Shown piece by piece: positions 25,668-34,598 of a stretch of DNA of 64,000 nucleotides. The notes under the pieces are model-generated. The model ran no database searches, had not been told where the DNA came from, and saw nothing but the letters and a program-made list of their open reading frames with translations. Position 1 is the first letter of the stretch, and every line of letters begins with the position of its first letter. The stretch spans positions 868,001 to 932,000 of the forward strand of contig CBDEFX010000002.1 of the NCBI GenBank assembly GCA_965237635.1, written 5' to 3'. The DNA comes from CBDEFX01 sp965237635. Its GTDB lineage: Bacteria > Chloroflexota > Dehalococcoidia > Lucifugimonadales > CAUZJF01. Position numbers and translations under genes: made by a program.

Positions 25668-26603
25668 TTAAGACAGCACGAGGGCTAAATTAAGAGAGTC
25701 TCCCACCCCTGCGCTAGGTTTCACCAAGCCCGATGGCAGCCCTGCTTCTTCAGCTGCTGCTCCCCTTTCTTCCTGGCCATGTTGGTACACCTCTGCTGGG
25801 GTCCGGTAGCCCAAAGCCTGGTGAGGCCTCTGCCGGTTGTAGAACTCCAGGTAGGCATTGATCCCAGTTCGGGCCTCGGCGACGGTCTGGTAAGCTTTCA
25901 GATACACCTCCTCGTACTTGATGCTCCGCCACAGCCGCTCCACGAAGATGTTGTCCAGGTACCTACCCTTACCATCCATGCTGACCTGGACCCTCTGCTC
26001 CTGCAACGTCTGGGTAAAGGCCTCACTGGTGAACTGACTCCCCTGGTCGGTGTTGAATATCTCCGGTCGTCCCTTACCCAGGGCTTCCTCCAACGCCGCC
26101 ACGCAGAAGCTGGTGTCCATGGTGTTGGAGAGCTTCCAGGCCAGCACGTGCCGGCTGTGCCAGTCCATGATGGCCACCAGGTACAGGAAGCCCTTCGGCA
26201 TGGGGATGTAGGTGATGTCCGCGGCCCAGACCTGGTCGACCCGATTAACCTCCACTCCCTTCAGCAGATAGGGAAAGATCCGGTGTCCCGGCGCTGGTTT
26301 GCTGGTGTTGGGACGCCGGTAGATGGCTTCCAGACCCATCAACCGCATCAGCCTTCGAACCCTTTTTCGGCTCACCAGATAGCCCTGTTGCAGCAGCCAG
26401 GCCTTCATCTTCCTGGAGCCGTAGAAGGGGGTCTTCAAATACTGACGGTCCATCAGGGCCATCAACTCCAGGTCTTCTGCCCTGGTCGGTACCGACCGGT
26501 AGTACACCGAGGCCCGGCTGACGTCAAGCAGGATACATTGACGCACCAAAGACAGCTGCTGGTGGTCTCGGTCTATCATGGCTCGCCGTATGCTGCGACT
26601 CAT
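25668..26603 (-). CDS. IS3 element A transposase, OrfB (rve integrase domain)
   Basis: Up to 311 aa, probably translated as an OrfAB fusion by -1 frameshifting in the overlap with orfA at 26600-26603. HTH_21 region (YGSRKMKAWLLQQGYLVSRKRVRRLM), then the rve core with catalytic Asp in VWAADITYIP, Asp in FNTDQGSQFTS and Glu in IFVERLWRSIKYEEVY. It appears intact. The C-terminal extension after EVYQHGQEERG is longer than usual. Confidence 0.92.
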   Translation of the reverse strand: MSRSIRRAMIDRDHQQLSLVRQCILLDVSRASVYYRSVPTRAEDLELMALMDRQYLKTPFYGSRKMKAWLLQQGYLVSRKRVRRLMRLMGLEAIYRRPNTSKPAPGHRIFPYLLKGVEVNRVDQVWAADITYIPMPKGFLYLVAIMDWHSRHVLAWKLSNTMDTSFCVAALEEALGKGRPEIFNTDQGSQFTSEAFTQTLQEQRVQVSMDGKGRYLDNIFVERLWRSIKYEEVYLKAYQTVAEARTGINAYLEFYNRQRPHQALGYRTPAEVYQHGQEERGAAAEEAGLPSGLVKPSAGVGDSLNLALVLS

Positions 26604-26899
26604 AGACCGGACCTTTCCGACAAAAAATCGCGTTCCACCTTCAGCTGGCCGATGTGCCGGTAGAGGTGGTTAATCTGAGCTTCCTTGGCTTTCTCCTGGG
26701 ATTTCTGATTGGTGGCAAATAGCTCCGGGGCTCCTTCCGCCAGGGCCCTTTTCCAGGCGTGAATCTGACTGGGATGGACCTCAAATCGGCTGGCCAGCTG
26801 GGCGATGGTCTCTTCCCCCGCAAGGGCGGCCAAGGCCACCTTGGCCTTGAACGCCGGACTGTGCTTATTCCTCGTCTGCTTCATGTCCTGCTCCTCCAC
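26600..26899 (-). CDS. IS3 element A, OrfA (HTH)
   Basis: A 99-aa protein, MEEQDMKQTRNKHSPAFKAKVALAALAGEETIAQLASRFEVHPSQIHAWK, an HTH_Tnp_1 domain followed by a leucine-rich helix (LKVERDFLSERSGL). It binds the element ends and supplies the N-terminal part of the OrfAB transposase. It overlaps orfB by four bases. Confidence 0.92.
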   Translation of the reverse strand: MEEQDMKQTRNKHSPAFKAKVALAALAGEETIAQLASRFEVHPSQIHAWKRALAEGAPELFATNQKSQEKAKEAQINHLYRHIGQLKVERDFLSERSGL

Positions 26900-27040
26900 G
26901 TCGGTTAGTTGCCGGTTATTTTAGGAGCTGGACTCTCTCTTAGCCAGTTGTCTAGTTTTTGGGTACCACCTCACAGGGGGATAAGTGGAATCGCTGCCTG
27001 ATTGAGGGCATGATAGTGCTCTCGGAGACAGGAGCGAGAG

Positions 27041-27346
27041 ATGAGCAGACGACCCCGCCGTAACCACTCGGCAGAGTTCAAGGCGAAGGTGGCTCTTGCC
27101 GCAGTGCGCGGCGACCGGACACTTTCGGAGCTGGCAAGCCAGTTCGATGTGCACCCGAACCAGATCACGCAATGGAAGACCCAGTTGCTGGATCGGGCGG
27201 CGCAGTTATTTGGGGCCGGGACAGGGCAGGCTGAAAAGCCGGTAGATATGAAGGTCCTTCACGCTAAGATCGGTGAGCTTGCGTTGGAGAACGATTTTTT
27301 AGAGTCCGCGCTCACGAAGGCGGGATTGCCGGGCGCAAGGCGATGA
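27041..27346 (+). CDS. IS3 element B OrfA, copy 1
   Basis: A 101-aa HTH_Tnp_1 protein (MSRRPRRNHSAEFKAKVALA...LASQFDVHPNQITQWK) ending in a coiled helix (IGELALENDFLESAL). It is identical in sequence to copy 2 at 38569-38874. GGAGCGAGAG precedes the ATG. Overlaps orfB by four bases (ATGA). Confidence 0.93.
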   Translation: MSRRPRRNHSAEFKAKVALAAVRGDRTLSELASQFDVHPNQITQWKTQLLDRAAQLFGAGTGQAEKPVDMKVLHAKIGELALENDFLESALTKAGLPGARR

Positions 27347-28170
27347 TCGACCGCGATCACAAGCTGCCTCTCGCCCGCCAGGCAAAGGCAGTGGGCATCA
27401 GCCGCGGGAGCATCTACTACCGGCCACGGCCGGTGGGCGAAGCCGGTCTCGGACTGATGCGCCGTATCGATGAGCTGCACCTTGAGTATCCGTTTGCAGG
27501 CAGTAGGATGATGCGAGGCCTGCTCCGTCAGGAGGGACTCTCCTCCGGGCGTAGACACATCGCCACACTGATGCAGCGGATGGGCATCGAGGCGCTGTAC
27601 CGCAAGCCCAACACCAGCCGGCGACGGCCCGGCCATACGGTGTATCCGTACCTGCTGCGCGGGCTTGAGGTGAGCAGGCCCAACCAGGTGTGGGCAATGG
27701 ATATCACGTACATTCCGATGGCCAGGGGGTTCGTGTACCTAGCCGCAGTGATGGACTGGCATAGCCGCAAGGTGCTGGCCTGGCGGGTATCGGTCACAAT
27801 GGACACAGACTTCTGCGTGGAGGCGCTCGAAGAATCCCTGGGACGCCACGGCGCGCCGGAGACATTCAACACAGATCAGGGAAGCCAGTTCACAAGTGAC
27901 GCCTTCACCGGCCTGCTGAAAGCCAGTGAGATCCAGATCAGTATGGACGGGAAGGGGAGCTGGAAGGATAATGTGTTCGTCGAACGGTTGTGGAAGAGCG
28001 TCAAGTACGAGGAGGTGTACCTGAGAGCCTACGAATCGGTCCCGGAAGCCAGAACTGGACTCGGGCGGTACTTCGAGTTTTACAATGCCGGACGGCCCCA
28101 TTCGAGCCTTGGGGGAATGACGCCGGACCAGTTCTTTGACAGAGCGCCTGCCGAGTCCGCGGCGGCCTAA
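27343..28170 (+). CDS. IS3 element B transposase OrfB, copy 1
   Basis: A 275-aa rve transposase with VWAMDITYIPM (Asp), FNTDQGSQFTS (Asp) and VFVERLWKSVKYEEVYL (Glu). It differs from copy 2 by a single residue (MQRMGIEALY here, MRRMGIEALY there) and one silent change. It is intact and could act on both copies. Confidence 0.93.
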   Translation: MIDRDHKLPLARQAKAVGISRGSIYYRPRPVGEAGLGLMRRIDELHLEYPFAGSRMMRGLLRQEGLSSGRRHIATLMQRMGIEALYRKPNTSRRRPGHTVYPYLLRGLEVSRPNQVWAMDITYIPMARGFVYLAAVMDWHSRKVLAWRVSVTMDTDFCVEALEESLGRHGAPETFNTDQGSQFTSDAFTGLLKASEIQISMDGKGSWKDNVFVERLWKSVKYEEVYLRAYESVPEARTGLGRYFEFYNAGRPHSSLGGMTPDQFFDRAPAESAAA

Positions 28171-28235
28171 CGCACGGCAGCGCGATTCCACTTATCAAAC
28201 CGGGCAGCGCTGTTCAGACAAACGAGACCACCTCA

Positions 28236-28924
28236 CCCAAACCGAATGCCGCCAAGATGCCAAAAGGAACGAGGATACGCAGGTAGAACCTAGCTCTCGC
28301 CCGATTCGGCGGCCCGTCGGTATCGCCGTCGTAAGTGGTCGCCTCATATGGCGCGGTGCGCAGGATCACGAAGACTCCGCCGGTTGTGATAAAGAACATG
28401 GTAAACCCGACGACAACAATAAAGCCGCTCCCCATCGACCCAAGCAGGGTGGATATCATGGCTACGACCACGATCAGGGTGACGGAGACCATCATCGCGG
28501 CGAAAGCGTCGGTCCACTTCTTGAGGTTCTCAATACTCCTGGCGTACTCGTTGGCGTACCGGCCCTGCTCTATCCTCGACTCCTCACGAATAAAAAAATG
28601 CTCCGACTCGCCAGACGCTATGCTGCTGGCGAAGCAAAGCAAGAGGCTCTTTAGGTTCGAAGCACGGGTCCTTTCGGCGACTAGCTGCAGCGCACGAGTG
28701 TACTCCACACCCAGCCGCTGGGCGAGCAGATGGACACCCTCGAAGATGACTGACGTCTTCAGGTGCGCCTGCTCTCCAGCCTTTTGGATGATCATCTGCC
28801 TGGGGGCTTTGGCGGCAGAGAGGTTGGCCATGTAGGCGAGGTTCGAGAGAAGGTCGAAGCTTATAACTATGTTATCGGAGGAGACCTTCTCGATATGCTT
28901 TGGAGAGGACGTCGTAGAAGCCAT
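28236..28924 (-). pseudogene. arlJ: arlJ (archaellum membrane platform), N-terminal remnant
   Basis: About 229 residues from ATG 28924. A T2SF domain (residues ~20-125, SFDLLSNLAYMANLSAAKAP...LLLCFASSIASGESEHFFIREES) is followed by three membrane segments (WTDAFAAMMVSVTLIVVVAM, FIVVVGFTMFFITTGGVFVI, YLRILVPFGILAAFGL). The gene then runs into IS3 element B. The start overlaps the end of arlI by 53 bases; no later standard start is available. With the C-terminal remnant only ~336 residues are present, whereas archaeal homologues are about 480-560 aa. The second T2SF domain is lost. Confidence 0.82.
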
Positions 28925-30596
28925 AGAAGTTCGTGTACTGCGTTTCGTGCAGCTTCTTCAAGATTTGGGCCCGTTGCGCGATCTCACCGTATATCCTGCG
29001 CCTGTTGTTAGGGGATATCCCCCTCTTCGGGGCGATCCTCTGCTCCAGTAGATAGCTATTCTGGTACCCAACGAACTCATACGTGTCCGTGTAAGGGCTC
29101 CATCGGAACACCTCCACGTATGAGAAGTTGTCGGTACTCGGATCGTAGCTTACGATCTCATTTATGCTGATGATCCGGCGTACCAGCTTCCCGTTGGGCA
29201 ACGTCACCGAGCTGGTGGTAACGACTACGTTGAGGGTGTCTATGTAGGTCCGGGGAATATTGATAGGGTTGCCCGTCAGCCGCTGGATGAGCTTTTCCAC
29301 GCTGGATGCATGGAAGGTAGCAAGGACTGCGTTACCCGCCTGCATCGCCTGGAAGGCGATAGCGCCCTCCTCGCCCCTGATCTCGCCGATGATGATTTCG
29401 TTGGGACGCTGCCGGAGGGCTGCCTTTAGCAGGTCCATCATCGACACCGTCGAGGTCGCATCTTCCTTGGTGCTGCCCCGCACAACCTCTCTCGTCCAGT
29501 TCGGGTGCGGGAGCTGTACCTCTGGCGTGTCCTCGATGGTTATTATCTTGGCGTCGGGCCTTATGAACGTGGACAGCGCGTTGAGGAGCGTAGTCTTACC
29601 CGAGGCTGTCTCACCGGACACGAACAGGTTCATCCCCTCTCTCAGCAGGAAGGAGAGGTACGAGGCGACCTCGTAGTTCATGGTCCCGTAGTCGATGAGC
29701 TGCAGGACACTTATCGGCGTAGCGGCGAACTTACGTATGGTAAAGTTGCTGCCCCGCTTGGAGACATCGCCGCCAAAGACGATGTTTACCCTCGACCCGT
29801 CGGGGAGCATAGCGTCCACTATCGGCTCCCGGAAGGTGACCGGTTTCCCGATCTTCTCTGAAAGCCGGATTACGAACCGGTCCAACTGATCGTTGTCCTC
29901 GAACGAGACCTCCGACCTCAGGCCTCCGAAGATCTTATGCTCAACGAAAAGTGAGCCGACGCCGCTGCAGCTTATGTCCTCTATGTAGGGGTCATCTATC
30001 ATGGGCTGCAGCGTGCCGAGCCCCATCTTGTCTCTGAGGACTATATACCTGATCCCCATGAGCTCCAGGGGCGTTACCACCAACTTGTCTGCGTTGCCTC
30101 TATTGAAAAGCCTCTTGAGCCGCCCGAGACCTTCCTCTCCCGCCTCGCAGATCTCATCGACGATGCCCAGAAGGATCTCGGCCCGCTGCTCAGGGTCCTC
30201 GGCAGTCCTCAGGGCATCGGCAAACTCTATCAGTCGGATGTCCACCTGCGTGATAAGCTCGGGAAGGCGCGGCATCTTGTTAGGCTCGACCGTCATGTAG
30301 TCGTCCCGCGCGTCCGCCATGTTGCATCGAATGTGTATGAATATTCCCTGGCCGACAGGGTATAGGATGTTGGGCTGGGGTAGGTCCTTATGATCCTCAT
30401 CGAGTTTTTCCGCGTACTCCGGTACCCCCACCTCGTCCACTCGTATCCCGTGCAGGTACGACCACAGATGCGGCGTCTCCCTTGACTCTTGCTGAAGAGT
30501 CGAGGGAAGCATCCGGAACAGAGGGCAGTCGAACGGGTCCCCACTCGAATGAGCGTGGGCCCCGGTCCCGCCGTTTACTTCCCTCACGGTCGTCAC
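28872..30596 (-). CDS. arlI: Archaellum motor ATPase ArlI (FlaI)
   Basis: A 574-aa secretion-type ATPase. N-terminal domain ~1-200, Walker A NLFVSGETASGKTTLLNAL (~323-341), Asp box IITIEDTPEVQLPHPNWTRE, Walker B NEIIIGEIRGEEG (~399-411), His box NAVLATFHASSVEKLIQRLT (~422-441) and the archaeal FlaI-like PINIPRTYIDTLNVVV. These features separate FlaI/ArlI from bacterial PilB/GspE, which carry a tetracysteine motif that is absent here. CpaF/TadA is the nearest alternative, but the FAMQ/IQRL pattern and neighbours favour ArlI. The gene is intact. It would power assembly and rotation with ArlJ and ArlH, both broken here. Confidence 0.88.
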   Translation of the reverse strand: MTTVREVNGGTGAHAHSSGDPFDCPLFRMLPSTLQQESRETPHLWSYLHGIRVDEVGVPEYAEKLDEDHKDLPQPNILYPVGQGIFIHIRCNMADARDDYMTVEPNKMPRLPELITQVDIRLIEFADALRTAEDPEQRAEILLGIVDEICEAGEEGLGRLKRLFNRGNADKLVVTPLELMGIRYIVLRDKMGLGTLQPMIDDPYIEDISCSGVGSLFVEHKIFGGLRSEVSFEDNDQLDRFVIRLSEKIGKPVTFREPIVDAMLPDGSRVNIVFGGDVSKRGSNFTIRKFAATPISVLQLIDYGTMNYEVASYLSFLLREGMNLFVSGETASGKTTLLNALSTFIRPDAKIITIEDTPEVQLPHPNWTREVVRGSTKEDATSTVSMMDLLKAALRQRPNEIIIGEIRGEEGAIAFQAMQAGNAVLATFHASSVEKLIQRLTGNPINIPRTYIDTLNVVVTTSSVTLPNGKLVRRIISINEIVSYDPSTDNFSYVEVFRWSPYTDTYEFVGYQNSYLLEQRIAPKRGISPNNRRRIYGEIAQRAQILKKLHETQYTNFYGFYDVLSKAYREGLLR

Positions 30597-30691
30597 GACT
30601 TTTACTAGGCTCCCCTTGTTGGTGATCTGCTAAGCGCGCGCCTTCGATATTGGGATCACCCTCATCCCAATACCAGGCTCGATAGAGAAGC

Positions 30692-31128
30692 TTATGATGC
30701 TGCCGGTGGAGAGCTCGGCCCCTTGACCTTGGCGATCTCCATCGTCTTGACCAGCTCCGAAGCGCCGGGCTCGACTAGGAGTTTCAGGTGCGCGTCACAT
30801 ACAGACCGCACTCGCGTCAGGATTTTCTCCTCGAAGGCATGAGAGTGCGCCGTGGTGATTATCGTCCTGCCAGAGTCGCAGAGAGACTTGCACCGGGAAA
30901 AGAACATCAGTATCTGGTCCGCCGTTGACTTAGTGATGAACGTGCTCAATGAGTCCAATATGACGACCTTGTGATCGTTGAGCGTCTCCATGTGGCGCGA
31001 CAGCGTCTCATACGCTTCTAACGGGTCGCCCTGTGTGTTGCTCTGCAAAGGGTAGACGCGGAGAGCGTCCATGAGCAGAAAGTCACTGACATCCATGCCA
31101 AGGCTCTCCATCTGGCGGAGGAGGCTCT
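30692..31128 (-). pseudogene. arlH: ArlH (FlaH) ATPase, C-terminal remnant
   Basis: About 145 residues remain, from KSLLRQMESLGMDVSDFLLM through RVYPLQSN, Walker B-like HKVVILDSLSTFIT, TIITTAHSHAFEE and VCDAHLKLLVE, to the stop at 30692. This is the second half of the KaiC-like FlaH/ArlH fold. The N-terminal half with Walker A is replaced by IS1380 copy C, and no more arl sequence is found beyond that IS. In intact systems ArlH binds ATP and contacts ArlI. It lies ~95 bases upstream of arlI on the same strand. Confidence 0.82.
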
Positions 31129-32453
31129 TGCTGCCACGCAACCACCCCGACCGGATCCAAATCACCTTTGACGACCGCCGCTTGGTGGCCAATGCCGGGC
31201 TGCTCCTTCCGGCCACCCTGGCGCGGCACCTCGGCCTGCCCGAACTCGTCCGGCAGCGCCTCGACCTGGGCGATGCCCCGGGGCGGGCGAACACGAGCGA
31301 CAAGATGATGACGCTGGTGGCGTCTGCGCTGGCTGGGGGCGACTGCATTGACGACGCCGATGTGTTGCGCACCGGGGGGACGGCCTGCACCCTGGGCGGC
31401 ACGGTCAAGGCGCCATCCACCCTGGGCACCTTCCTGCGCAGCTTCCGGTGGGGCCACGTCCGTCAACTCGACCGGGTGAGCCGCGAGTTGCTGGCCCGGG
31501 CTTGGCAGGCCGGGGCGGGACCCGGCGACGGGCCCCTGACCATTGACCTGGACTCCACCATCTGCGAGACCTACGGACTGGCCAAGGAGGGCGCCCGCCA
31601 CCACGGCTATACCGGCAAGCGGGGCTACCACCCGCTGCCGGCCATCGCCGCCGGCACCGGAGACGTGCTGATGTCCCGGCTGCGCGAGGGCCGGGCCAAC
31701 ACCGCCCGCGGCGCCGCCCACTTCCTGCGGGAGACGGTGGGACGGGTGCGCTACGCCGGGGCCGACGGACGACTCACGCTACGGGCCGACAGCGGGTTCT
31801 ACACTCATGGCGTGGTATCCGTCTGCCGCAAGATGGATGTCCGCTTCTCCATCACCATCCGCCAGCACAAAAGCCTGCACAATCTCATCGAGGCGATACC
31901 CGAAGATGCCTGGACGCCGATTCCTTACTGGATGGACGGTGCCGCCGATGTGGCCGAGACCACCTGCACCCCCTTCCAGGCCGAGGCGGACGCCGCGCCG
32001 GTACGGCTCATCGTCCGGCGGGTGAAGCCGACGCCCGGTTCCCAACTGGCCCTCTTCGCCAAATACAGCTATCATGGCTTCATCACCGACCGGGACGGGG
32101 AGTTGCTCGAACTGGAGGCTGACCATCGCCGCCACGCCGAGATCGAGAATGCCATACGCGACCTCAAGTACGGCGTCGGGCTGAACCATCTCCCCTCGGG
32201 CCGCTTCGCCGCCAACGGCGCCTGGCTGGCCGTCCAGACGATGGCCCACAACCTGGCCCGCTGGACGGCGCGGATCGGTCTGGGAGAGCGGATAGCCACC
32301 ACCAAGACCCTCCGGCGGCGGTTCTTCTCCCTGGCCGGACGGCTCACCCGCTCGGCACGCCGGTTGACCCTGCATCTTCCGGATCGCTGGCCTTGGGCTG
32401 AGAAGTTCAGCCGCGCCTTGGCCCGGCTGCGAGCCATTCCACTCCCGGCCTGA
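31128..32453 (+). CDS. IS1380 transposase (copy C)
   Basis: About 441 aa if read from TTG 31128, which replaces the ATG of copy D because the truncation lies exactly there; an upstream start inside arlH would give a fusion. DDE transposase: TIDLDSTICETYG (first Asp), TLRADSGFYTHGV (second Asp) and HRRHAEIENAIRDLKYG (Glu). Sequence otherwise equal to copy D. Without the left end it could only act in trans. Confidence 0.9.
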   Translation: MLPRNHPDRIQITFDDRRLVANAGLLLPATLARHLGLPELVRQRLDLGDAPGRANTSDKMMTLVASALAGGDCIDDADVLRTGGTACTLGGTVKAPSTLGTFLRSFRWGHVRQLDRVSRELLARAWQAGAGPGDGPLTIDLDSTICETYGLAKEGARHHGYTGKRGYHPLPAIAAGTGDVLMSRLREGRANTARGAAHFLRETVGRVRYAGADGRLTLRADSGFYTHGVVSVCRKMDVRFSITIRQHKSLHNLIEAIPEDAWTPIPYWMDGAADVAETTCTPFQAEADAAPVRLIVRRVKPTPGSQLALFAKYSYHGFITDRDGELLELEADHRRHAEIENAIRDLKYGVGLNHLPSGRFAANGAWLAVQTMAHNLARWTARIGLGERIATTKTLRRRFFSLAGRLTRSARRLTLHLPDRWPWAEKFSRALARLRAIPLPA

Positions 32454-32724
32454 CGGCACCGTCGGCGACCGACCCACCCACCGGACAACCGAAGATCCCC
32501 GCAGACTCGTGCCAGCCCGGTCCGAGAGAGTTCCCTGCTGCGTATTCTCTCGCCATCCCGCGCATCGCAGCTCCCGCAGACGGCCATAGGGGCCCCTGTG
32601 CGGCGATGAAGACCGTCCGCCGACCTCCCTACCCCAAATGGAACCCAGGCTATTTCCCCTGTAGCTCCCTCACCCCCTTCCGCTTTCCTCACGCCGTCCA
32701 TCGGTGTCCTTCGGTGGATTCGGG
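31129..32724 (+). mobile_element. IS1380 element, 5'-truncated (copy C)
   Basis: Matches copy D from TGCTGCC near its start codon to the right terminus GGTGGATTCGGG at 32724. The first ~122 bp, including the left inverted repeat, are absent and arlH sequence takes their place. The element cannot transpose on its own ends. The junction at 31129 is therefore a secondary deletion rather than a fresh insertion. CTAAG follows the right end. Confidence 0.88.
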
Positions 32725-32824
32725 CTAAGGCCTACGTCGAACCCAAGCGGGGGTGGGAATCCCTCTCGACAGAATCTGCTCAGAAGTTCGAAAACTCGGT
32801 TAGGTACGTAGATGGAAGTTCGCC

Positions 32825-33535
32825 CTAAGACAACCTACTTCGGATCTCGTCAGTTGCTCTGTCCACCCCTTCAATCATGGCTGTGATATCGAGGCCCATC
32901 TGGAACCACTGAACCCCACGACGCGCAAGAGTCAGACCGTAGTCGACATCGAGTCCCATTCCAGCGCCGACGTATACTCCCGCGGCCCTAGCGCTGGAGA
33001 TGACCCTCTCCATCGCGCTTGTGACCGTTGGATGTTCAACATCGCCCAGGACCCCCAGTGAGCCGGATAGGTCCATTGGGCCGATGACAATTGAGTCGAG
33101 TCCGGCCACAGCTACAATCTCGTCGATTGCCTCCACGGCATCGGCCGTCTCAAGCATGATCGCAGCGAAGACGCCTTCATTGGCGTGCTGAACGTGCTCG
33201 GCGACGCTATCTCGAAAGTAGTTCGACGGAGTAAGCGGGCCGTATCCACGGCTGCCGACCGGCGGGTAGCGGCAGTCTGCGACGAACTGGCGCACCTCCT
33301 CGACCGTTCGGACCTGCGGTGCGATTACCCCGCTCGCTCCTCCATCGAGGACCGGCTTAATGAACGCCCTAGAGCCCTCTGCGACTCTGACGATGCCCGC
33401 GAGTCCCTTTCCACGTGCCGCCATCAGGTGCATCCTCAGTACCTCCGGGCTCATCGCGAAGTGTTCCTGATCGTACCAAAGAAAATCCACGGAGTCGGAT
33501 AGGGCGTCACTCACTAGCGGGTCCGCAAGAGTCAC
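32825..33535 (-). pseudogene. HpcH/HpaI-family aldolase, main part (split by IS256)
   Basis: About 236 codons cover nearly the whole barrel: DFLWYDQEHFAMSPEVLRMH, PVLDGGASGVIAPQVRTVEE, RGYGPLTPSNYF, AAIMLETADAVEAIDEI (metal-binding Glu) and SIVIGPMDLSGSLG (metal-binding Asp). This is the fold of 2-keto-3-deoxy-sugar-acid and 4-hydroxy-2-oxoheptanedioate aldolases. The first ~23 codons lie at 36622-36693 beyond the IS256. Joining the two across the 8-bp duplication gives an uninterrupted frame (IGTAVT then LADPLVSD). The gene is inactive as it stands. Confidence 0.88.
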
Positions 33536-33567
33536 TGGAGGTTACGTTAATAGGTGTGTAAACGACA

Positions 33568-34593
33568 TCAGGCGGCGACCTTCTCAGCCGTTGATTCAAT
33601 GGCGATTCCATCCGCATACTGGGCACCGAGATAGACGTCTTCGATCAACTCAGGGGCCTTCAGACGCCTGAAGCGCTGTTCGGCGACCATCAACATTTTC
33701 CAGATCACCGCTATCGCCCGATCGACCCTCTTGTAGCGCTTGGCGGCATCGGTCCGAAGCCTGAGGGCCGCGAAGGGTGATTCTACCGGGTTCGTCGTGC
33801 GAAGGTGCCCCCAGTGCTCCTTTAGGAAGTCATAGAAGGTGACCATGCGGTCCCAGTCCCGCTCCAAGGCCTCTGAGGCCGCCTCGTAGGAATGGTCGCC
33901 GCACCACCTGGTGAACACCGTCCTGAGCCGCTCAGCCTCTGTCCGAGTCGGCGCGTAGGGGATAGTACGCAGCATGAGCTTGGCCTGGTCCTGTTGTCGC
34001 TTTGGAAGCTTGGCGAGCACGTTTAGGATCTTGTGGTTCCAGCAGCGTTGCTCGGCCGCCTGAGGATAGACGTTGCGCAGAGCTCCCCAGATGTCCGTCT
34101 CCAATTACCAGTCTTGGGCACTCCAGCCCGCGGCGCCTCATGTCCCTGAGCACATCGGACCAGCTCTCTATGGACTCCCTGTATCCGGGAATCGCGCTCA
34201 CCACCACCTTCCTTCCGTCGCTCAGGGCCGCCATCACCACCAGGATCGCCGCCTTCTCCCGCTCAAGACCGGCCTTGACGTAGACTCCATCCACCCACAT
34301 GTACACCACTTCCAGGTCATCCAGGGGCCTAGCGCGCCATTGGGCAAGCTCATCGTTCCACTTATCCTTCAACCGGGCTACCGTGCTCGCCGATACCGGT
34401 GCGTCCTCTCCCAGCAGTCCCCGCACCGCCAGGTCGAAGTCACCTTCGGAAAGGCCATGTAGGTACAACTGGGGGATCAGCTCAGCAACCTTCCTGGTCC
34501 TGTTGACGAACAGCGGCAGCAGCCGGCTCTCGAACTCCTCTTCGGTGTTGCGGACTCGTGGCCTCCTCAGCTGTACCGTTCCCGAACTCAGCG
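33568..34593 (-). pseudogene. IS256 transposase, C-terminal part (frameshifted)
   Basis: This continues the frame broken by IS1380: LSSGTVQLRRPRVRNTEEEF, VVYMWVDGVYVKAGL (Asp), VLRDMRRRGLECPRLVIGDG (Asp). Then an 8-bp deletion between two CATCTGG repeats near 34100 shifts the frame. The second frame gives IWGALRNVYPQAAEQRCWNHKI, TTNPVESPFAALRLRTDAAK (Glu) and the C-terminus. It is doubly inactivated. Confidence 0.88.
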
Positions 34594-34598
34594 TAAGC

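Larger units (their letters stand above)
25651..26973 (-). mobile_element. IS3-family element A (1323 bp)
   Basis: The terminal inverted repeats TAAGGTGGACCC (25651) and GGGTACCACCTCA (ending 26973) are flanked by the 3-bp direct repeat CAG (25648-25650 and 26974-26976). It is inserted into the left end of element B; the undisturbed version of that site is seen at 38500-38510. It contains orfA and orfB on the minus strand. Confidence 0.88.
25625..28235 (+). mobile_element. IS3-family element B, copy 1, interrupted by IS3 element A
   Basis: The outer ends AGAAGTGGCTCC...CTGAACAG (25625) and CTGTTCAGAC...CCACCTCA (ending 28235) match copy 2 at 38479-39763. A second IS3 element sits after base 25650 with a CAG duplication. 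Unlike copy 2, this copy has no target duplication (CAG on the left, CCC on the right). A stretch of arlJ is missing between its flanks, so it marks a deletion or recombination junction. Confidence 0.85.

Noticed and set aside
28872..30596. ArlI as a bacterial PilB/GspE pilus ATPase
   Set aside because: The tetracysteine zinc motif is absent and the motifs after the His box (EKLIQRLT, PINIP) match archaeal FlaI; the ArlJ and ArlH neighbours agree.
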